From Triatoma infestans (taxonomy: Eukaryota > Arthropoda > Insecta > Hemiptera > Reduviidae), in assembly GCA_011037195.1 (NCBI GenBank), contig JAAEAF010006026.1:1-64000 (forward strand): DNA of 64,000 bases. The letters run 5' to 3'. The position numbers and the translations under genes were made by a program. Position 1 is the first letter of the stretch. Each line of letters starts with the position of its first letter. The notes beneath the pieces were generated by a model. It was given only the letters and a program-made list of their open reading frames with translations, had not been told where the DNA came from and made no database searches. This document shows, piece after piece, positions 23,056-34,583 of this stretch.

Positions 23056-24617
23056 AAAAAAAAAAAATTTGTGGTACGAAAAAGAGAAACTTCTGGTTGA
23101 TAATAGTTAAATATATTTGGTACCTTTTTTGTAACATCAACTTTATCTTTCAAAATGCCTATTAAGACTCTCAGAATCAAAAACAAGGTTCAATTCTATT
23201 TGGAATAATGTATCGATTAAAAATAGGCAATTTTCACCTGTTTGTGATATGCTCCGCGGGAGAGTATTACGCCCGAGAGAGCTCCCACCAATTGAATGGT
23301 GCTGGTTAAATAACCCTCTAACAGGAAAATTGTTATATTTGAATTGAATTGAAAATCGTTCAGAAACACAATAGTTTATTTGTTAATTATAAATGTATGG
23401 CACTTGCATACTTCAATCCAATATGAAATAAATATTCACAACAAAACGGAAAGTGATGGGCGATGGTGCAGTGATAGATGAAGCGGCTGTTGGCTCTGAG
23501 TCTGAATGGCTGGTAGCTATGAATCTTGTATGTAGATGTATGAGGAAAAAATTCTCTTGAGAGACACTTGAGTGCGGGGCCGTGATGGGGCCCAACAAGA
23601 ATCGTCCACAGGGTGCAAGATCTGTTATTCTCTAACGAGATGAAAACTAATGATGAAAAATATTCACCAATGGCGCTGTGACTCTGTTACCTGTAAAAAA
23701 AAATGTGTGTCTCTCGGACAGATCCAGCTCGACTACTGATTCCATACAATTACAAAACGAAAATATTATATATAAATAGAATAAGTTCTATTTCTGCTGA
23801 ACTCTGATTTTCTTTTTATAAACTTTAACATCACCAAAACAAAAAGTATTCAATTTCCTTTTCAAGGACTCTTTTGCGTTATGGAGCTCACATATGCGTT
23901 TGTAATGAGTTTGTTGAAATAGGGGAAACTGCGTGGATTTATTTATTATGATAATATTACAGATAACTCAATATACGACAAAATAATATATAATAAACTT
24001 TATATTAAAATTTGGTTTTTATATCTCTATACCTTAAATAAGTGCCACATGACTTTTTAAATCTGCCTATATATTACGTAATATACGTGTAGTATACTAG
24101 TATAGATTTCCTAAATTAGTGGCACAGAAAACAATAGAGAATAAAACATACGGTACAAAGTAACCACAAAAAAGTTAGCTAAATTTAACATCACTATTGT
24201 TTTTATACTTGAGTAATTACCTGGTCAATTGAAAGCATTGAGGGAGAATGAAATTTTAACTCAAATGAATGATGAATTTATTATAGTAGCAAAAAAATTA
24301 GAAAAGGGTTTTTTTTATTATATAAAAGCTATAATAAAAGTAAGCAATACGCTACTAAATGATCCAATTTATATTGCAAAAATATATAAAAAGTGAATTT
24401 TTAAATTTAAATGGTAAAATCATTTATTTAATCAAATAACACTTGTGCTTCTCGTTATGTTATGTAATATGTGGTCATGAAATTGTCTGTCCTTTTGGTC
24501 AATGTAAGATTAAACAGGGTCATTTAGAAGGCGATTAATTGTATCAATTGTTATCATTTGGGGAAACTGGTCCAGGCTTATTGGCTGTTTATTGTAAAGT
24601 GGCATGGTTTAGGAAAG
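23056..24617. other. No recognised gene
   Basis: Mostly AT-rich. About 23245-23310 and 23440-23610 are less AT-rich but give no domain. A short minus frame (23413-23598) is not convincing. Confidence 0.35.
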
Positions 24618-24824
24618 GAGGCGATATTAGCTCAGTAGTAGGGCAGGCACTGGCTCCGCTTAGGTCCCACTGCTCTTAGATTATTTTTTTCGCCCCAGTA
24701 GTCTCTATAACCCATAGTCTGGTGATGTCTGTAATGAGGAAACATTGCCCGGACGCTATCACTACACTGAGAAGGCTCCAAAAATGGGTTTATATATGCG
24801 GGCCCGCATTTTGGGTAGCGTAAG
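24618..24824 (+). mobile_element. Divergent tRNA-headed SINE
   Basis: It has a tRNA-like head, ATTAGCTCAGTAGTAGGGCA, with GGTCCCACTGCTC at the B-box position. It then has TTGCCCGGACGCTATC and CACTGAGAAGGCTCC, matching the body of the SINE at 55902 and 33457. The 3' end is interrupted or replaced before the LTR-B insertion at 24829. Confidence 0.6.
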
Positions 24825-24848
24825 GCTTTATAATGGATGCAAGAAATA

Positions 24849-26141
24849 TGAGGGTGGTTTGAAAAGTTCTCGGAATGTACTAGAAAGAAGTGTCTTACCT
24901 CGGTGGAACTGCTTTTATTTTTCAACATAGTCTCCCTGTAGGCTAATGCATTTGGTCCAGCGATGTTCCAATGCCTTTATCCCATCTCGAAATGAGATTC
25001 CTCCAGGCCTGCAAAGCACCTCTCCAATTCGGCTGTCAGTTCTTCCGTTGTAGGAAATCTCCGCCCACCGAGGAAAATTTTCAGCTTGAGGAAGAGATGA
25101 AAGTCTGATGGTGCCAAATCAGGTGAATAAGGTGGATGTGGCAACAATTCGAACCTCAGTTCATGAAGTTATGCCATGGCAATAACACTTGTGTGCGGGC
25201 GGGCGTTGTCCTGATGAAAGATGACTTTCTTCCTTGCCAAACCAGGCCTTTTTTCGCGTATCTTTTCCTGTAGTTGGTCTAGGAGGTTTGCATAGTATTG
25301 TCCCGTAATTGTTTGGCCAGTAGGAAGATAATCTATCAGCAGAATGCCTTTTGCATCCCAGAAAACTGAGGCCATGACCTTTCCGGCCGAACGTACTGCC
25401 TTTGCTTTCTTTGGTGGTGGTGACTCAGCATGTTTCCACTGCTTTGACTGCTGTTTTGTCTCTGGGGTATAGTAGTGGACCCAAGTTTCATCTGTAGTCA
25501 CAAACCGGCGCAAAAAATCTTGTTGGTTGCGCTGAAAACGGGCCAGACTTTGTTCGGACATTTCCAATCTGGTGCGTTTATGGTCCAATGTCAAGAGCCG
25601 CGGCACCCATCTTGCCGATAATTTTTTCATTCCCAATTCTTCGGTTAAAATGTGATATACCCGTTCAGATGACATCCCTATAGCTTCAGCAATCTCTCGC
25701 ACTTTCAGTCGACGATCCTCCATGACCATTTTATGCACTTTTGCGATAAATTCTGGGGTCGTAGCACTTTTTGGCCGTCCACTACGCGGATCATCATCTA
25801 AGCTCTCCCGACCAAATTTAAACTCGCTGGTCCACTTGGCAACAGTTGAATATGAAGGAGCAGAGTCCCACAGTGTGTTCTGAATGTAGGCATGAATTTC
25901 CTTTGCTTTCATACCTTTCTTTACAAAATACTTAATCACTGCTCGAATCTCAGTTTTTCCCATTGTCACAAATCACTACGCGGGAACAACAACAAAGAGT
26001 CGTCACTACCATTCTCCTGCAGCAAGAGACCGGACGCGCCACGTGTTCACTCACAGAGGATGTGTGATTATTGCGCGGGAACCTCGTTGCTCTAGCACTG
26101 ACATCTGGCGGTGATTCCGAGAACTTTTCAAACCACCCTCG
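24849..26141 (-). mobile_element. mariner element with TA duplication
   Basis: Terminal inverted repeats of about 28 bp lie at 24849-24877 and 26113-26141. They start TGAGGGTGGTTTGAAAAG and, on the other end, CGAGGGTGGTTTGAAAAG, and differ at the first base. TA flanks both ends (24847-24848, 26142-26143), the standard Tc1/mariner target. The total of about 1.29 kb is the normal full length for this family. It contains one transposase gene on the minus strand. Confidence 0.95.
24915..25969 (-). pseudogene. mariner transposase, DD34D, inactivated
   Basis: The transposase cuts and joins the element ends. From the N-terminus it has two helix-turn-helix regions: about residues 20-46, and LKVREIAEAIGMSSERVYHI at about 88-108. 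It then has WVPRLLT (121-127), the first catalytic Asp in VTTDETWVHYY (about 160) and the second in HQDNARPHTS (about 254). The third Asp in SPDLAPSDFHLF lies 34 residues further, which fits DD34D. That third motif lies beyond an in-frame TAA (25169-25171), where relatives usually have Lys. A further one-base deletion near 24995 shifts the frame before DGIKALEHRWTKCISLQG and the normal stop at 24915-24917. The length of about 350 codons is otherwise normal. Only two lesions suggests recent loss of activity. Confidence 0.95.
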
Positions 26142-26650
26142 TATATAAAAATATATTTAATGTGAAAAAAAAATCAAAATTATGAAGAAAATGTGTCATT
26201 CCCTTGCAAAAAGGACTATTCAGTAGAAAACGACTATTGTCTTTTAGACTTCATGAACTTGATAGCATTGTCTACCCCTTCTTCTCACAGGGAAAGATAT
26301 AAACGAACAATTAGAAGGCATTCCTTCAATATAATCTACAACCGGCCTTTAAGGCGTACACTTGATTTTCGCTCTCTACAATAAGTTAGCAGTTTAAGTT
26401 ATAACATTAGAGTTCATTCCAACTAATTTCAGTATACTTATAAACATATTATTGTGATATTGTAAAGATTAAATTCATTTAAAGAATAGTACATTTGTTT
26501 CAAAATAGTGGTGCTCTCTTGATTATTACTAATACTTCTCTCTTAAAACATATATACTCACAAGCCCTTTTACTAAACCGCTCGTGCTTACACAGCAACT
26601 ACTACTACTACAAACTACGCTACAAATACACCAACACCAAATACATTTCA

Positions 26651-27000
26651 GCTTGAAGACCAAACCTTCACCTCAGACAATATAAACAACATAATAAAAA
26701 GGCTTCAATTTAAATCAAAATTTTGTTACAAATAAATATGATATATAGGTATTTTTTTAATATTTCCATTAAATTCGAGAATAAAAAGTTTAAATTAAAT
26801 TTAAATAAAATAAAGATGGATTTTTAGTTCCTGATTGCATAAAATAGTTACATATATATATATAGTATATATATATATATCTATATATATATATATAGAT
26901 ATATGTTTTGTTTTTTTACAATTCTTATTTATTAATTAATATTAATTTATTAATGGGTGGATTTGTTTAGTTATTTTACACTTTCTTTTTAGACTTTTTT
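26651..27000. other. AT-rich DNA with palindromic TA repeats
   Basis: A TA-rich simple repeat at 26847-26903 is broken by short CTATA/TAGATA units and is largely self-complementary. Nothing else was seen. Confidence 0.5.
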
Positions 27001-27478
27001 TTTACTTTATTTCATTTTTTGGTAATTATAGTAATCATGTCAAATTTTTGATAATAACTTTTCACCAAAAACTAAAATCCTCTGAATCCGAAAAAGTGGT
27101 TTTTCAAAAATTGGTGTGCGTATATGTGTGTGAGTGTGTGTGTTTTTAATCAAAGTTCAAACTTGATATTCTCGCGTGTCTGGGTATCACACGAGAATCG
27201 GCAACCGATAATAAATTATCTAAAAAAATTCTTATCCGGAAGTATCGTTTTATTGAATAGATTTTTCACTTTTTTCCTTGAAGAAAAAAATGGTTCCAAC
27301 GATTCCTATAAACATATGTAGATCTACGACTTATGTTCTGAAACATTTTTCCGGGATGTTTTAGGATGGAAAAGTGCGTTTATACTTACATTTAAAGTGT
27401 TATTTTAGTTAATTGTACGGTTCTGTCATAAGATCGGTTTTGGAACACGTGAGAGGTTATTCTTACCTCTAAAGCGAC
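27001..27478 (-). repeat. HPR repeat, degraded (reverse)
   Basis: It retains AGTAATCATGTCAAATTTTTG, AAAAAGTGGTTTTTCAAAA, a GT-rich microsatellite (27110-27145), CAAACTTGATATTCT, a CCGGAAGTATCG junction and ACTTATGTTCTGAAACATTT. The copy stops where the inverted repeat at 27479 begins. Confidence 0.65.
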
Positions 27479-28421
27479 ATATAATGGAGATGATGAGGAG
27501 AGAAATTGGGTTGATTAATTAGGCAAAATATGAAGACACTGTTATAATATAGCTATAAGTTATACAAACTGCACTGGACTTGAAATGATTTTAATAGAAT
27601 AAAAGGTGAGAGTAGAAATATGACACGATGCGATGTATATGGTTGAATATGGTTGATAGATCTCTCTGACTTATATACAGGTTCTCCCCACTCTAGCCTG
27701 CTTAAGTCAGAGAGTACCAGAGAGAGTCGTTTTTCTCTCGGTCGGGCTTGTGTTCTCTATCTCTCTTGCCGTTACTTACAGACATTTTCGTTTATTATAC
27801 AATTCTATTATCTATAATAATATTAATTACAATTGAATGTGTTGGTCAAAATTTCATGTTTGAAGAAAGGTTGTGCGGACGTGCGATTATCCGGAATTTG
27901 TCCAGGTTTTTGCATGTCTTTCTCTTGAAAGACACTGACGGATTTTCATTAAATTTTTATATACTAACGAACTACACAAGAGATTTTATCACTTTTGCTA
28001 GAAACATTTTTCCTATAAATTTCATTTAAAGGGGGAATTGGAGTGGAAGAGATTATGCATTCTTAAAAAAAAAAAATCGTTTTATTTATTAGCGTTTCCA
28101 ATTCTTATAACTGTAACGGCAAGAGAGAGAACACAAGCACGACTGAGAGAAAACATACTCTCTCTGGTACTCTCTGATTTAAGCAGGCTAGAGTGGGGAG
28201 AATCTGTATATAAGCCAGTGAGAGATCTAGACATCTATCTATCAGATATAACCATATACATCATATCGTGTCATATCTCTACTCGCACTTTTTATTCTAA
28301 AAAAAAAAATCATTACAAGTCCAGTGCAGTTTGTGTAAGCTTATAGCTATAATATAACAGTGTCTTCATATCTCGTCTAATTAATCAATCCCAATTTCTC
28401 TCCTCATCAACTCCATTATAT
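27479..28421. mobile_element. Long inverted-repeat element with ~300-bp arms
   Basis: The left arm (about 27479-27775) and right arm (about 28113-28421) are inverted copies. They share ATATAATGGAG, GAAATTGGG, GAAGACACTGTTATA, TGACACGATGCGATGTATAT (with few differences), CTCCCCACTCTAGCCTGCTT, TCAGAGAGTACCAGAGAGAG and CTCTTGCCGTTAC. The loop (27776-28112) holds a piece of HPR module sequence, including TTTATTATACAATTCTATTA and TTCATTTAAAGGG. No transposase is present, so it is a non-autonomous foldback-type element or a product of an inverted duplication. Confidence 0.8.
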
Positions 28422-29426
28422 AACATTAAAGACATCTAAATGTCTAGTAAAGAGCATTAATTTGAAAGAAGTTTATGAATTATAACTATGTAAGTCCTGG
28501 GTGTATTTCACGCAAGATTTTTTTACGTTAATTGTCGAGAAGAAGGACTTAACCTAAAGCGCCACTTCGGTTCAAAAACATGTAGTATTTTATTGTCTAT
28601 TTTTGAAAAAATAAGATTACTTATATTATTTTCTAAATTTAGGAAAATCATTATTATTATTATTAGAAGTAAATTAGGAACTAATTAATTGCAAAAAATT
28701 TCTAATTAAGCCGGAAACTATTTTTGTTCCCTCAGCTATTTCTATATCTAAGGAAAATTCATTTTAATGTTCATCTACTATTCCTTTGGAATTATGAGTT
28801 GAGAAGTTTCCACTCTTAAATTGTAAAAATTACTGTATAAAAAGGTCATAAAGATGTCTTCACACAGGCAATATGCGGGCGGGGTCTTACTTTTTTCTCC
28901 AGCTCTTGGCCCCCACATTTCGTGGTTATTAAAAGCGTTAACATATGATGCTCAAAAATTTATAAGTAGAAAACTATGTAAGAAGTCCATTTAATAAAAA
29001 AAAAAAAAAATATAAATTATACTGAATATACATAATGGTATCTTTATTGCAACTTGTTCATATTTACATTTTCAATTTTGGTTAATATAACCCACCCAAC
29101 TGGTTAATACCGTTAACTCTAGTACAATTGCCTAAAATTTAATCACATTTTTAAGTACATTTCAGTTGGACAGCATCTGAACGTGATTAATGGTTTCTTA
29201 TAATTTATTTTGAAGAGGATTAAATATTTTTACAAAAAAAAAGTGTTTTATTCTATTTATTTATGAGATATAACTTGGAATTCTAAAAAAATAAAAAAAA
29301 AAAAATGGTGTTAAATCAGCACAAGACATTCTCTTATGGCAGTTTACAGAGTTGTAATGTTTACTTATTTTCACTTTTATCATCATAGCGAGAATCTAAG
29401 TTTAATAATTTTTTTTTTTTTTTTTT
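28422..29426. other. AT-rich DNA, HPR traces
   Basis: Near 28508 a GTGTATTTCACGCAAGATTTTT stretch resembles the end of a reverse HPR copy (GAGTGTTTCACACCAGATTTTT). The piece at 28540-28760 is unassigned. A poly-T tract of about 18 lies at 29409-29426. Confidence 0.4.
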
Positions 29427-30097
29427 AATTTCTCTCACTCCTAGTAAGAAGAAGTATTGTAATCGTGTCAAATTTTCGATATCGAGTTTTTGCTGGAAAT
29501 ATCCGTTTTGAGGTCCTCTGAGTCAAAAAAAGTGGTTTTTTAGCAAATCGCCTATGTGTGTGTGTGAGTATATCTGAACAGTATAGCTCAAAAACTAAAA
29601 ATCTTAGAAAGTTCAATCTTGATATTCCGTTTAGATATCACCACGGGATCCGACAGTGGGCCATCTGTCAAAATTCCTCAACCGAAAGAACCCACTTTAC
29701 TAGTTGTTTTTTTTTAAGTTTTTGCGATTTTCTCAAAAATCGCTCGAACGATTTTCTTCAAACTTGGTATATCAACTCCGCATACTAACAACTACAACTT
29801 TTATTTAAAACCTTTCTCTGGGAAAATTCATTTAAGGGAGGGGTGTGGTTACAGCTTCCTCTAAAATGGTATAGTTGATTACACAATTCTATCATCCAAA
29901 CAAAATTAATTAGAAATAAATAGATGGCCTATATTCCAAGTTTTAAGAAAATTTATAAGCCGGAAGTGCGCTTTTACTGAACAGGTTTTTCAGTTTTCGA
30001 CGAATTTCGTTTTATTTGGTACACAAACTATAACCTTTGTCAATGATAATTTTGAGAACAGGAGTAAGAGAAAGTTGAATGAGTGCTTCACATCAGA
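29427..30097 (-). repeat. HPR repeat, one-module copy (reverse)
   Basis: It starts with a slightly changed hairpin (TTTCTCTCACTCCTAGTAAG) and ends GGAGTAAGAGAAAGTTGAAT, then CATCAGA and a T run. Two junctions are visible: CAACCGAAAGAACC (about 29682) and AGCCGGAAGTGCGC (about 29958). One whole module is absent compared with 36303-37272. Confidence 0.88.
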
Positions 30098-30177
30098 TTT
30101 TTTTTTTTTAAATTTTTGGAATTTCAACAGCAATAATTTGGATTAAAATTTATAATTATATTAGTTGCATAATTTTT

Positions 30178-30938
30178 ACTTTCTCTTACTCCTAGTAAGA
30201 GGAAGTATTGTAATAGTGTTAAATTTTCGTTATCGAGTTTTCACCAGAAATATCCGTTTTGACGTTCACTGAGTTCGAAAAAAGTGGTTTTTTAGCAAAA
30301 CGACTGTGTATGTATGTATGTGAAGAAGACGCTAAAAACGAAAACCGTTTTTTTTTTTTTTTTTGCGTTTTTCTCAATAATGGCTCCGACGATTTTCTTC
30401 GAACTTGAACTATCAACTACACATACAAAGAGCTGTAACTTTTATTTGAAACATTTATTTGAGAAAATTCATTTAAGGGCACTTTTATAAAGTGCTATTT
30501 CAGTTTATTATACAATTCTGTCATCTAAATAATATTAATTATAATGAATTGTGTTGTTGAAATTCCGAGTTTGAAAAAAATCGGATGAACGGAAGTGCGT
30601 TTTTTCTGAAATGTATTTTTCAGTTTTCTGATTTTTTTTTTTTTTTCACTTTCTTGCGCTTTTCTCAGAAATGGTTACATCGATTTTCTTCAAACTAGTT
30701 ATATCATCTATACATATAAGGATCTACAACTTTTATTTAAAACATAGTCTGGAAAAATCCATTTAAGGGCAGTTTGGAGGGGATGGAGTTATGTTTTTCT
30801 CTAAAGTGCTATCATAATTGATTATACAATTCTATCATCCAAACAAAATTATTTACAAATAAATAGATAGCCAAAAATTCTGCGTTTTAAGAAAATTAGT
30901 AAACCGGATGTGCGTTTTTACTGAACATTTTTTTTTTT
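30178..30938 (-). repeat. HPR repeat (reverse), distal end missing
   Basis: The hairpin at 30178-30206 is intact. A deletion near 30340 removes the TTCAAACTTGATATTCCG block and the first junction. Later junctions read AACGGAAGTGCG (about 30590) and AAACCGGATGTGCG (about 30902). It ends in a T run at about 30938, without the inverted arm. It lies about 80 bp after the preceding copy, in the same orientation. Confidence 0.85.
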
Positions 30939-32171
30939 TTAATTATCCTAAATTTCTAAACCATTAAATTATATTTGTATGTATATATTATTTTAATACA
31001 TTTAGAACACGTGATGGGGGGCCCGTGTAAATAAATATTACTAATCATCCAATGACCTGTAAGCTTACATTGACACAGTTGGTCCAACCCTGCTCTGAAA
31101 ACTATCATGACAAATATATTAAATTATGATCAACCACCTTTAGGAAAATAATAAAGAAAGAATAAAATGCCATGTTTGAAGAAGAAATCCATTTAGCCAA
31201 AAATACAATATTATAATTATTTTAATTTCCAATTTATTACTCTCGATATTCTGGGTAATTTACCAAAAATTCTTTTTATAAATATATGTTAACTACACAT
31301 TAACTAAATTATAAAAACAAATCTATAATCTTTATTTGATACATTTTTATGAAAAACTGATTTTAAAGGGAATCTGAGAGAACTGCACGATAGACATAAT
31401 TCTAAATTATCATTTCAGTACAAGGTAAAGTCATAACATCTATATAATTTTATAACAAATGCACATTTCATTATTAATGGCAATTATAAAGAAAATTTGA
31501 TCATGTAGGACTATGAGAAATACAATAAGCTGGAGAAAGTCATCAGAATGTAAAAATACTGGAAAATTTTACCAAAGCATGATCGTTTTTTTTTAATGTA
31601 ACTTGTAAAAACGCAGAAAATTCAAACTTGTTATATTATCACGTTATTTACAAGGTGGCGAAGTATGTAATTTTAGATTAATATCGAATTGATTTTAACA
31701 TATTTATTAAATATGAATAGATAATAATTTTTTATTGATTTGATTAGAAAGTGATGTGTCTAATCTTTCCCTTTTCGGATAATTATTAAGGGTCACTGGA
31801 CTTTGGTAACATATATATCTTTTCACATTGTGATATAATCCTTTTATTAATTATACTTATTTGTAAACAGTTTGATAGGAATTTTAATATATTCAAAACA
31901 ACTCTTATTCCGTACCAAATGGAACAAAATAAACTATATTTTCAGTGCTTAACCTTTCATCAGGGAGGTTCTAGGACCTAATATTTTAGAGGCAGTAATC
32001 TAACAGATATTTTTAATTTAATCATTTAAATTTTGTCATAAGCAGACGAAATTCTATAATAAAGAATAACAAATAATTCATAATAAGTTTACACAATATT
32101 TTCCAATGTGTGGAATGGGTCTGCAAAGCTGGATAACATCTGGTATTTTAACCGTGGTATTTTAACCGGTC
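30939..32171. other. AT-rich DNA, nothing recognised
   Basis: Some HPR-like phrases (AATCTTTATTTGATACATTTT near 31327) suggest a very old copy, but no boundaries can be set. GTATTTTAACC is repeated at about 32141 and 32158, next to the inverted repeat. Confidence 0.3.
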
Positions 32172-32518
32172 CATTTTGTTCCTGACCGGTTTCGGATTTT
32201 CATCCATCGTCAGAGTAAATTCACCAAGTTTGTGTAGAGAGTTCAATTCAACGTAATTTTTCTGTTACACTCACACTTGTTGGTTTCTGCTAGCTGATCG
32301 CCCTCCTATTCTAGTAGGTAATCAATGCAAATCAAGAATGTAATATCAATAATGTATACGTATGCCAGTGATAATGAATGCATGCTTGTTCATAGTGTAA
32401 GTGTATACCAACAAATGTGAGTGTAACAGAAAATTACGTTGAAGTTAATTCTATACACGAACTTGGTGAATTTGTTCTGACGATGGATGAAAATCCGAAA
32501 CCGGTCAGGAACAAAATG
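32172..32518. mobile_element. Inverted-repeat element with ~113-bp arms
   Basis: The left arm (32172-32284) and right arm (32407-32518) are near-perfect inverted copies. Each contains CATTTTGTTCCTGACCGG, TTTCGGATTTTCATCCATCG and TGTTACACTCACA. The loop is about 122 bp and non-coding. There is no clear target duplication. The arm core (CCGAAACCGGTC) links it to the fragment at 10365-10480. It may be a foldback MITE or a hairpin-ended derivative of a larger element. Confidence 0.8.
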
Positions 32519-32838
32519 AACATGCATGCTACGACGGATAAATTACCAGACAATATTTTCCATTTAAGTTTCCGGGGAGAATTGGTCAAAAATTAACTCC
32601 ATTTTAATATAAAAAAAAAGGCTGACATTCCGATTTTATTTTTTAATCCTCTCTATGACCAGATTATTAAAATTTTTATTTTTTAATTATCCAATTATTT
32701 TTTAATCCTCTCTGTGACAAAACAAAACAAACTTAGAATTAGATATTTAAAGCAAAAATATTGGAAAATTAAAAAGAAACACATTCAGCTGTAAAATAGA
32801 AAATAATAATATTAATAAATATAATAATATAATAAATA

Positions 32839-33545
32839 GGGAAGGGAATAGCTAAGTAGTTAGCTTACTGGTCTCCCACGCGGAGGCCGGGTTCGAGTTT
32901 TCTTCCTAGGAGCCTCTACAGCTCACTGTCCAGCGGTTGACAGTGTTGTCTGTGAAATGTTATTGGTGTGATGTTATTTGTAGTAGTGTAGTAGTGGTAG
33001 CTTGTGGCGTGAGCGGTTTTGTAAAGAGCTTGTGAGTATTATGTTTAAGAGAGAAGTATTAGAAATAATCAAGAGATCACGCTGTTTTAAAATAGATATA
33101 TTCTCTAAGTGAATTTAAGTACTTTACAAATCACAACTACGTATATCTTAATAAGTCAGCTGTTTATCTAGAATAAATGCTCAACTCTATAACTGCCACT
33201 GAATTTAAGATAGCGATTCCTGAAGCAAGTGTTCCGGTAGAACGTCTACAACAGACTGTCCTGAAAGAATGCCTTGTAATTGTTCGTTGAAATCTTCCCC
33301 TTTAGAAGGGGTAGACAATCCTAACCGAGTTCTATGAACTCTAAAAGACAATGGTGGTCTTCTACCTGAATAGTCCCTTTGCAAGCGAATGTTACATTTT
33401 TCTTGATATTACAAATAAAATATTTTTCTATATTTCTGCATCCATCACATCTGTAACGAGAGAAACTGTCCGGAAACCGGCAGTGCACTGAGAAGGCTCC
33501 GGGCACCATAGATGTTGATGCGCCTTAAATTAAAAAAAAATAATA
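32839..33545 (+). mobile_element. SINE split by an LTR-B insertion
   Basis: The head (32839-32952) has AATAGCTAAGTAGTTAG, GCCGGGTTCGAGTTT and CCTAGGAGCCTCTACAGCTC, then GACAGTGTTGTCTG. It resumes after the LTR with TGTAACGAGAGAAACTGTCC and AGAAGGCTCCGGGCACC, and ends with a poly-A stretch and AAT repeats. About 25 bp after the B box is missing compared with 54581-54787. Confidence 0.85.
32953..33449 (+). mobile_element. Solo LTR, family LTR-B
   Basis: It runs from TGAAATGTTATTGGTGTGAT to CATCCATCACA (497 bp), with the target duplication TCTG at 32949-32952 and 33450-33453 inside a SINE. It has GAATAAATGC near 33172 as a possible polyadenylation signal. It contains GTGAGCGGTTTTGTAAAGAG, the strongest family signature. 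Confidence 0.88.
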
Positions 33546-34583
33546 ATAATAAGTTAATAATAATATATAAAAATATATAAATATAATAATGTTAATAAAA
33601 CTACAAAAATTATTTGGAGCAAAACATTTTTTTTTTAAAGCATTCTTTTCTCCAAATAATATTTGTTTTATTACTATAATTATCTCACTATTGTAATAAA
33701 AAAAAATTATTCATTATCCCTGGCTTATATGTTATTGATATTAGATTCTTGACTTGCATTGATTACTTACTAGAATACATGGGCGATTATCTAACAGATA
33801 ATTGACGTTATTATTTTCTAACAACATGTTACACTCAAACGGCTCAAACGGTGTACTGAAAACGCAAGTACTTTTTGATTTAGATGATAGAAGAGAAGTT
33901 ACATTAATACCAGCTGAACCAATTTTGATTATTTAAGCCGAAAAATATCTGGCTTAAAATCCTCAAATGACTTACACTAAGTCAAATTAATACAATTTGA
34001 TTTTTGCAAAATTGTATAAAAGGCGATGGGCAAAGTTATGTGGGCATGAGAAATGAAGAAAAAAAATTTCTCATTATTGACCAATAATACAAAAAAAAAA
34101 AAAAACTTTACAATTCTGATTAAAGATCCCATGGTATTCTAGTTGAATGTTTAAATATTAATTATGTAAATATATACAGACAACTTGTTTTGTTGACTGA
34201 TTTTCACTTTGACATAAAGTCTGTATCGATGATTCTGTTGAGGTAAATTTGCCCTTTAGATAACAGCGGGGTGGGAGTTGGGTGGGAAAGGACTTGAAAG
34301 TTGTTTGAAAGTTTTGAACTTTCAAAACAGTGTTTGTGTGGGAGGAGCAAAGTCCACTCGATGAGAGAACTCCTCTGTCATTCTCTTTCTTAGTTCTGTA
34401 TTGTATTCATGATAAGTTTCTACTAGCTGACTAAGTCTCATAAATCTTAGTCATGATTTAAAGTTAGCTTATTTATTTTAATACTATTTCTATTTTTAAA
34501 AATGTAAAAGACACTATAAGACATTAAAACACTATTATTTTACACTCGTGCGTATTTTATTAAACTTTAAAAAAAAAAAAAAA
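33546..34583. other. AT-rich DNA, nothing recognised
   Basis: About 34250-34400 is less AT-rich and contains a small hairpin (GAAAGTTTTGAACTTTC). No coding sequence is evident. Confidence 0.35.

Larger units (their letters stand above)
24829..26650 (-). mobile_element. Solo LTR, family LTR-B, split by mariner
   Basis: Plus-strand ends read TATAATGGATGCAAGAAATA and ATACATTTCA, with the target duplication GCTT at 24825-24828 and 26651-26654. Without the mariner (24849-26141 plus a TA) it is about 0.53 kb. It aligns with the copy at 46897-47350, which preserves the uninterrupted GCAAGAAATATAAAT site. The shared core reads AAGCCCTTTTACTAAACCGC (about 26568). Confidence 0.85.
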
